Below the pieces are notes generated by a model. That model saw only the letters and a program-made list of their open reading frames with translations, was not told the origin of the DNA and made no database searches. From the NCBI GenBank assembly GCA_903911985.1, contig CAIWFP010000071.1, forward strand, positions 1-9,265: a DNA stretch of 9,265 nt. Direction: 5' to 3'. Below are positions 5,044-9,265 of the stretch, in pieces. Both the position numbers and the translations under genes were made by a program. How positions within the stretch are numbered: position 1 is the first letter of the stretch; every line of letters begins with the position of its first letter. Origin of the DNA: an uncultured Sphingomonadales bacterium. GTDB lineage: Bacteria > Pseudomonadota > Alphaproteobacteria > Sphingomonadales > Sphingomonadaceae.

Positions 5044-6359
5044 ATATTCCTGATTCTTCGGGGCCATCATCTTCGGGATCTGTGGCCGCAGCGCCTGTCG
5101 TCCGGCCCAAGGCCAAGCCGATGGGGCCGATTCCGCCCGGGTTTGGCGCGGTGGATGGGGTGCTGGCGATTGACGGCGTGCCGGTGACGCGGCTGGTGGA
5201 GCAGGCGGCCAAAAACGGCAGGGACACGCCGCTGTTCGTCTATTCCGCCGCGATGCTGACGGCGCGGGTGGCGGGGTTGCGGGCGGCCCTGCCGGAGCGG
5301 GTGGCGATCCATTACGCGATGAAGGCCAATCCCTTCCCGCCGCTGCTGGCGCTGATGGGCACGCTGGTGGATGGGCTGGATATCGCCTCGGGCGGCGAGC
5401 TGGCCATGGCGCGGGCGGCGGGGGTAGAGCCTTCGCGGATCAGCTTTGCCGGGCCGGGCAAGCGTGATGCCGAGCTGGAGACGGCGATTGCCGCCGGGGT
5501 GACGCTGAACCTTGAATCCGAGGCGGAGGCGGCGCGGGCGCTGGCCATTGCGGAAAGGCTGGGGGTGGTGCCGCGTCTGGCCATCCGGGTGAACCCCGAT
5601 TTCGACATCAAGGGTTCGGGTATGAAGATGGGTGGCGGGGCCAAGCAGTTCGGGCTGGACGCGGAACGGGTGCCGGCACTGGCGCGGCAAATTGTTGATT
5701 CGGGAGCCGAATGGCGGGGGTTTCATATTTTTGCCGGATCTCAGGCGCTGGATGCCGGGGCGCTTATCGAGACGCAGGCCCGGACGCTGGCGCTGGCCGC
5801 CCGGCTGGCGCGCGAGGCGGGGGTGGCGGTGCCGCATCTGAATCTGGGCGGGGGCTTTGGCATTCCCTATTTTTCGGGCGACGAGGCGCTGGATGTGGGG
5901 CGGATTGGTGCCGCTCTGGGCGGGGAACTGGCGCATCTGCCCGATGAACTGCGGGATACGCGGTTTTGCGTAGAGCTGGGGCGCTGGCTGGTGGGCGAGG
6001 CGGGGGTTTACCTGACCCGGATCATCGAGCGTAAGGAAAGTCATGGTGAAGTTTTCCTGATCACCGATGGGGGGCTTCACCACCAACTCGCGGCATCGGG
6101 TCATTTTGGGACAGTTGTGCGACGCAACTATCCGCTGGCTATCGCCACCCGATTCGCACCCCGGGGGGCGGGTGAGATGGAGGTCGCCAGCGTGGTCGGA
6201 TGCCTGTGCACCCCTCTCGACCGTTTGGCGGAAAAGTGTGAATTTCCAATAGCTAAGGCTGGTGATCTGGTGGCGGTTTTCTGCGCCGGGGCCTATGGCG
6301 CCAGTGCCAGCCCGGCCAGTTTTCTGGGGCAGGGGCCGGCCGGTGAAATGCTGGTTTGA
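5040..6359 (+). CDS. PLP-dependent decarboxylase, exosortase A system-associated
   Basis: 439 residues of the fold-type III (alanine racemase-like) ornithine/diaminopimelate decarboxylase superfamily. The PLP-binding Lys95 is in HYAMKANPFP (91-100). Other landmarks are DGLDIASGGEL (111-121), the glycine-rich phosphate-binding segment NLGGGFGIPY (268-277), ELGRWLVGEAG (312-322), the second active-site motif CTPLD with Cys390 and Asp394, and Tyr419 in GAYG. All expected active-site residues are present. It fits the TIGR03099-type decarboxylase of exosortase A loci, which probably acts on an amino acid or an amino acid derivative; the actual substrate is unknown. The start is supported by AGGAG at 5027-5031, 8 nt upstream, and by the ATGA overlap with the ligase. 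The first 27 residues are a Ser/Pro/Ala-rich extension, and homology appears to begin near Met28 (GPIPPGFGAVDG), so an internal start cannot be excluded. Acting with the ligase and ACP is the likely context. Confidence 0.9.
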   Translation: MNIPDSSGPSSSGSVAAAPVVRPKAKPMGPIPPGFGAVDGVLAIDGVPVTRLVEQAAKNGRDTPLFVYSAAMLTARVAGLRAALPERVAIHYAMKANPFPPLLALMGTLVDGLDIASGGELAMARAAGVEPSRISFAGPGKRDAELETAIAAGVTLNLESEAEAARALAIAERLGVVPRLAIRVNPDFDIKGSGMKMGGGAKQFGLDAERVPALARQIVDSGAEWRGFHIFAGSQALDAGALIETQARTLALAARLAREAGVAVPHLNLGGGFGIPYFSGDEALDVGRIGAALGGELAHLPDELRDTRFCVELGRWLVGEAGVYLTRIIERKESHGEVFLITDGGLHHQLAASGHFGTVVRRNYPLAIATRFAPRGAGEMEVASVVGCLCTPLDRLAEKCEFPIAKAGDLVAVFCAGAYGASASPASFLGQGPAGEMLV

Positions 6360-6372
6360 AGGGGTGATATCG

Positions 6373-6405
6373 CCGGTATGACACCGGGGCCCTGCGGAAT
6401 TCCGC
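6373..6405. other. Two adjacent dyads after the decarboxylase gene
   Basis: CCGGT-ATGAC-ACCGG (6373-6387) forms a 5-bp hairpin. GCGGAATTCCGC (6394-6405) is a perfect 12-bp palindrome a few bases on. They lie 14-46 bp after the decarboxylase stop and before the export gene. Neither is followed by a T-run, so a strong intrinsic terminator is not supported; weak termination, RNA processing or protein binding are all possible. The rest of the 167-bp gap (6360-6526) has an AT-richer middle (about 6411-6480). A poor promoter-like pair there (TTAACC at 6413-6418, TATTTA at 6435-6440, 16-bp spacing) might serve the downstream genes. Confidence 0.3.
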
Positions 6406-6482
6406 GAGCGTGTTAACCACGTCCTCTAACTGAATATTTACCCTTTTCGTCGATATCGGAGGCTCAAATAGCCAAAACCGGT

Positions 6483-6500
6483 GCCAGGCAATTGTCTGGC
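6483..6500. promoter_or_regulatory. 18-bp imperfect palindrome upstream of the export gene
   Basis: GCCAGGCAATTGTCTGGC is an inverted repeat with a single mismatched pair, which becomes G:U in RNA. It ends 26 bp before the ATG of the export gene and 16 bp before its Shine-Dalgarno (GAGG, 6517-6520). Its position between a possible promoter and the ribosome binding site fits either an operator for a dimeric regulator or a small leader hairpin. No regulator can be named from the sequence. Confidence 0.3.
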
Positions 6501-6526
6501 GGCGGCAGGTATCGTCGAGGAATTGC

Positions 6527-7240
6527 ATGATGCACAATCACGGGCACCAATACCGGCACTCTAACCGGTTGGCCTCTAACCGGTTGGCCTGCAGCCGGTT
6601 GGCCCGCAGCCGGTTGGTAGGTCTGCTGGCGCTGGGGGCTGTGATGACCCTTGGGTTGTCGGGCTGTTCCGAGACGTTTGGGCGGCAATTGCCGGCGGCC
6701 AATTTTGTGGCGGCGCAGGAGGGACCGGGCGAGGACTACGTCATCGGCCCGCTCGACGAGCTGACCATCTTCGTGTGGCGCAACCCGGAACTGGGCGCGC
6801 GTGTGCAGGTGCGGCCCGACGGGCGCATCACCACCCCGCTGATCACCGACATGCCCGCCGTGGGCAAGACGCCTTCCATGCTGGCGCAGGATGTGCAGCT
6901 GCAGCTCAGCCAGTATATTCAGGACCCGCTGGTCTCGGTCATCGTCAACCGCTTTGCCGGCACATACAGCCAGCAGGTGCGGGTGGTCGGCGCCACCGGC
7001 AAGCCATCCTCCATTCCCTATCGCGCCAACATGACATTGCTCGACGCGATGATTTCTGTGGGCGGGATGAGCGAATTTGCCGCGGGCAACCGCGCCAAGC
7101 TGGTGCGCTATGACCGCTCCACCGGCAAGCAATACGAATATTCGCTGCGGCTGAACGACCTGTTCAAGCACGGCGACAGCAAAGCCAACGTCCTTCTCAT
7201 GCCCGGCGATGTGATCATCATCCCCGAGAGCGTGTTCTGA
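6527..7240 (+). CDS. XrtA/PEP-CTERM system exopolysaccharide export protein (Wza-type outer-membrane lipoprotein)
   Basis: 237 residues. An Arg-rich N-terminus is followed by a hydrophobic stretch (about 31-45) and the lipobox LSGC with Cys47, so it is probably a lipoprotein. The polysaccharide-export domain follows: DYVIGPLDELTIFVWRNPEL (starting near 70), then VRPDGRITTPLI and an alternating region ending QYIQDPLVSVIVNRF. A SLBB-like segment comes next (VRVVGATGKPSSIPYRANMT, then LLDAMISVGGMSEF), closing with LMPGDVIIIPESVF. The family forms the outer-membrane channel or periplasmic adaptor for polysaccharide secretion; at this length it corresponds to the short PEP-CTERM-type exporter (TIGR03027 type) rather than full-size Wza. 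GAGG at 6517-6520 supports the start at 6527; a second ATG follows at once at 6530. The chain-length gene starts 22 bp downstream, suggesting one operon. The signal-peptide n-region is expanded by a 15-bp tandem repeat. Confidence 0.9.
   Translation: MMHNHGHQYRHSNRLASNRLACSRLARSRLVGLLALGAVMTLGLSGCSETFGRQLPAANFVAAQEGPGEDYVIGPLDELTIFVWRNPELGARVQVRPDGRITTPLITDMPAVGKTPSMLAQDVQLQLSQYIQDPLVSVIVNRFAGTYSQQVRVVGATGKPSSIPYRANMTLLDAMISVGGMSEFAAGNRAKLVRYDRSTGKQYEYSLRLNDLFKHGDSKANVLLMPGDVIIIPESVF
6559..6618 (+). repeat. Four tandem 15-bp units in the export lipoprotein signal sequence
   Basis: Units at 6559-6573 and 6574-6588 are identical (CTCTAACCGGTTGGC). Those at 6589-6603 (CTGCAGCCGGTTGGC) and 6604-6618 (CCGCAGCCGGTTGGT) are diverged copies. 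They encode a five-residue pattern (Asn/Ser-Arg-Leu-Ala-x) repeated about four times, placing several regularly spaced Arg residues before the hydrophobic core. The exact duplication of the first two units points to recent slippage. Each unit carries CCGGTTGG, and the first two also carry the palindrome AACCGGTT. Confidence 0.88.
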
Positions 7241-7262
7241 GCCGAAAGCGGGAGATACAGAC

Positions 7263-8798
7263 ATGGGTTCCGTTTTCGACGATCTTAGGGCGTCCCTCCA
7301 GGGTATCTGGAATCGCCGCTGGCTGGCGCTTGGCGTGGCCTGGGTGGTGTGCCTCATCGGCTGGGTCGGGGTGGCGATGGTCCCCAACTCCTATGAATCC
7401 AGCGCGCGCATCTTTGTGCAGCTCTACGATCCGCTGGCAGCCCAGGTGGGCATCGGCGAGAGCGACCGGCGGCACGATATTGACCGCATTCGCGACACGC
7501 TGACCAGCTCGGTGCACCTTGAAAAGGTTGTGCGCTCCACCGCGCTTGGCGCCAAGGTGCATACCCGCAAGCAGATGGAAGGCGCCGTGCAGGGGCTGGC
7601 CAAGGCCATCAAGGTGGTCAACGATCAGGACAATCTGTTCCAGATTACCGCGACCTCGGCCTCCGCCGGACGGTCCGATTCGGAAAACGCCCATCTGTCG
7701 CAGCAGATCGTGCAGAAGATGATCGAGATCTTCCGCGACGAGAACCTCAACAACAACCAGGGGCAGATGCGCGCGACGCTCACCTTCCTCGACCAGCAGC
7801 TGAGCGCGCGCCAGAAAGAACTGGAAGCGGCCGAGCAGAACCGTCTCGCCTTTGAGGGCCAGCATCCCGAGCTGGCGCAGGGCGGCGTGAGCCTGGTGCA
7901 GCGTCTGGAGGCCGATCGTGCCGAAATGCGCAGCATCGACAGCGATCTCGTGGCCGCCCAGAGCGCCTTGTCCTCGGTCAACGGCCAGCTGGCCGGAACG
8001 CCCTCGACACTGGCGCCCAATGCGCCGACCACCGGCGGGCGCACGGCGTTGCAGCAGGCGGCGCAGGAATTGTTCATGATGAAGGCCCGCGGCCTGACCG
8101 ACAATCACCCCGACGTGATTGCCGCGCGTAATCAGGTGGCGGCGCTGAAGGCACAGGCTCAGGCCGAGGGTGGCAACAACAAGGAGCCCGCGCTCGGCCC
8201 GCCAAACCCGACCTATATCGCGCTGATGGGGCAACGCTCGGATCGTCAGGCCGCGCTGCAAGCCCTGCAATCGCGCCATGATTCGGTACAGAAGGACATG
8301 GCCGAGGCGACTGCCCAGCAGACCTCCAACCCGGAACTGCTGTCGCAGGCCCAGAATATCAGCCGCGACTATGATGTGCTCAAGCAGCAATATGACAAGC
8401 TGTTGCAGGACCGCGAGGAAATGCGGCTGAAGGGTCAGGTTCAGAACCAGGGCAATGCCGTGAAGTTCCAGATCCTTGATCCGCCAGCCCTGCCGCACAC
8501 GCCGACGGCGCCCAATCGCCCGGTGCTGCTGCTGGTGGTGCTGCTGGCCTGGCTTGGTGCGGGTATTGGTGTGGCCTTTGCCGCCGGCGAGCTGCGCTCG
8601 ACCTTCGGCACCACCTCCAAGCTGGAGCGCGTGAGCGGCCTGCCGGTGCTGGGTGCGATTTCCGAGACGATTACCGCCGCCAAGCGGGCCGGACGGGCCC
8701 GAAAGGTAAGGCATTTCGCGGTGGCGCTGATGGCGCTGGGCGGGCTGTGCGTGTTGCTGTTGGCGATGGAATTCGCCCAGCGCAGCATGGTGGCATGA
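7263..8798 (+). CDS. XrtA system polysaccharide chain length determinant (Wzz-type)
   Basis: 511 residues. A first membrane segment lies at about 20-40 (LALGVAWVVCLIGWVGVAMV). It is followed by the Wzz-type domain (PNSYESSARIFVQLYDPLAA and onward) and a long, mostly helical periplasmic region rich in Gln, Glu and Ala (about 140-390), likely coiled coil. A Pro-rich stretch DPPALPHTPTAPNRP (406-420) precedes the second membrane segment (about 419-441). A C-terminal part with the SGLPVLGAISE motif and a third hydrophobic segment (about 484-502) follows. This is the co-polymerase that sets polysaccharide chain length in the inner membrane, normally with a BY-type tyrosine kinase; the layout matches the XrtA-associated family (TIGR03007 type). 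GGGAG about 9 nt upstream supports the ATG. It lies between the export protein and the kinase, with gaps of 22 and 10 bp, so the three are very likely co-transcribed. Confidence 0.92.
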   Translation: MGSVFDDLRASLQGIWNRRWLALGVAWVVCLIGWVGVAMVPNSYESSARIFVQLYDPLAAQVGIGESDRRHDIDRIRDTLTSSVHLEKVVRSTALGAKVHTRKQMEGAVQGLAKAIKVVNDQDNLFQITATSASAGRSDSENAHLSQQIVQKMIEIFRDENLNNNQGQMRATLTFLDQQLSARQKELEAAEQNRLAFEGQHPELAQGGVSLVQRLEADRAEMRSIDSDLVAAQSALSSVNGQLAGTPSTLAPNAPTTGGRTALQQAAQELFMMKARGLTDNHPDVIAARNQVAALKAQAQAEGGNNKEPALGPPNPTYIALMGQRSDRQAALQALQSRHDSVQKDMAEATAQQTSNPELLSQAQNISRDYDVLKQQYDKLLQDREEMRLKGQVQNQGNAVKFQILDPPALPHTPTAPNRPVLLLVVLLAWLGAGIGVAFAAGELRSTFGTTSKLERVSGLPVLGAISETITAAKRAGRARKVRHFAVALMALGGLCVLLLAMEFAQRSMVA

Positions 8799-8808
8799 GG
8801 GGGCAGCG

Positions 8809-9265
8809 ATGAACGATCCCAAATATAACCCCGGCCAGCCCCCCTTTGGCGGCCAGCCCTTTCCGGACCAGCCTTTTCCGGGGCAACCCGGTGGGGCGCC
8901 CGGTGGCGAGCGGCTCTCCTCCATCGAGCGGGCGGTACGCGCTTTCGATCGGCAGGAATTCGTGCCGCCATCGTCGCCCGGTGACATGTTGCCCCATGCG
9001 TTGAACCCTGCCGGTCAGGGTGGGGCCTATGGTGCGGGTGTGCCGCAGGGCGGGGCCGGCCAGCCGACGTTTGGTGAGCCGACGTTTGGCCAGGCGCCGT
9101 TTGGCCAGGCGCCGATGGGTCAGCCGCCGATGGGCGCGCCTTCGGCCCCCGCCAGCTGGCAGGGTCAGCCGGGTCAGGCGCCCTATGGCGCGCAGCCGGT
9201 CGCTTCCTCGAGTTCTGGTGGCCCGAGTTATGGCGGTCAGGGCTATGGTGCCCCGAACCAGGGCC
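8809..9265 (+). CDS. Probable XrtA-associated tyrosine autokinase, N-terminal part only
   Basis: An open frame of 152 codons runs off the window end from the ATG at 8809-8811, which has a good AGGGGG about 5 nt upstream and lies 10 bp after the chain-length stop. The visible part is a low-complexity Gly/Pro/Gln-rich region starting MNDPKYNPGQPPFGGQPF. Near the front it holds a helical segment, GERLSSIERAVRAFDRQEF (about 33-51), that resembles the start of BY-kinases in these loci. After this come degenerate five-residue repeats and a Gly/Tyr-rich stretch. No Walker motif is visible because the catalytic domain would lie downstream. The kinase call therefore rests mainly on position immediately after the Wzz-type gene, where the XrtA-associated CpsD/CapB-like autokinase is expected. 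The long disordered N-terminus is unusual. A hypothetical Pro-rich protein is the alternative. Confidence 0.6.
   Translation, partial: MNDPKYNPGQPPFGGQPFPDQPFPGQPGGAPGGERLSSIERAVRAFDRQEFVPPSSPGDMLPHALNPAGQGGAYGAGVPQGGAGQPTFGEPTFGQAPFGQAPMGQPPMGAPSAPASWQGQPGQAPYGAQPVASSSSGGPSYGGQGYGAPNQG
9058..9132 (+). repeat. Five tandem 15-bp units in the probable autokinase gene
   Basis: Units of 15 bp at 9058, 9073, 9088, 9103 and 9118 encode GQPTF, GEPTF, GQAPF, GQAPM and GQPPM. The units are imperfect but clearly in register. A weaker, similar series lies near the gene start (8833-8877: GQPPF, GGQPF, PDQPF). Both make the N-terminal region a Pro/Gln/Phe-rich, probably unstructured segment, and both are in frame so length can vary without breaking the gene. 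Confidence 0.8.

Noticed and set aside
6371..6405. Rho-independent terminator between decarboxylase and export genes
   Set aside because: The dyads are short and are not followed by a T-tract, so I kept them only as structures of unknown role.
7218..8987. A 589-codon open frame on the minus strand opposite the chain-length gene
   Set aside because: It is antisense to a well-supported Wzz-type gene with good ribosome binding site and membrane segments. The product is His/Gly/Leu/Arg-rich with no recognisable domain.
1..9265. tRNA, rRNA, CRISPR array, transposase or phage genes
   Set aside because: Nothing with the expected structure, spacer-repeat pattern or protein motifs was seen on either strand.

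Overview
The window is a high-GC (strongly GC3-biased) bacterial segment. The protein families and their arrangement suggest an alphaproteobacterium of the order Sphingomonadales, possibly Novosphingobium or a relative. That taxon call is inferred from family resemblance and is not proven by a marker gene.

Layout. Positions 1-115 hold the last residues of thioredoxin reductase (trxB, + strand). Positions 116-362 are almost filled by a structured element built from nested inverted repeats; its right arm contains the stop codon of the next gene. A minus-strand gene block runs from 3462 down to 363. In transcription order it holds a FemAB/GNAT-like transferase (frameshifted as read here), a small acyl carrier protein, exosortase A-associated hydrolase 2 and exosortase A-associated hydrolase 1. 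The two hydrolase genes overlap by 4 bp. Only 18 bp separate the transferase start from the plus-strand block. That block begins with an acyl-CoA ligase (AMP-forming) and a PLP-dependent decarboxylase, again overlapping by 4 bp. After a 167-bp gap carrying small dyads, it continues with a Wza-type outer-membrane polysaccharide export lipoprotein, a Wzz-type chain-length determinant, and the N-terminal part of what is probably the partner tyrosine autokinase, cut by the window end.

How the genes fit together. This gene set (two alpha/beta hydrolases, ACP, FemAB, ligase, PLP decarboxylase, export protein, chain-length protein, autokinase) is the accessory set of the XrtA (exosortase A)/PEP-CTERM exopolysaccharide locus. 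XrtA itself, the glycosyltransferases and the PEP-CTERM substrate proteins are not in the window. The export, chain-length and kinase genes would form the trans-envelope polymerisation and export machine. The ligase, ACP, decarboxylase, transferase and hydrolases look like a small biosynthetic module that activates and modifies an acid or amino acid. Its product is unknown to me, and it is the most interesting biochemical question here.

Oddities. The transferase gene has a one-base frame break in a run of four G/C. In-frame 12-bp or 15-bp tandem repeats occur in three separate genes of the locus. A perfect GC hairpin lies directly against the start codon of hydrolase 2. I saw no tRNA, rRNA, CRISPR array, insertion sequence or transposase.
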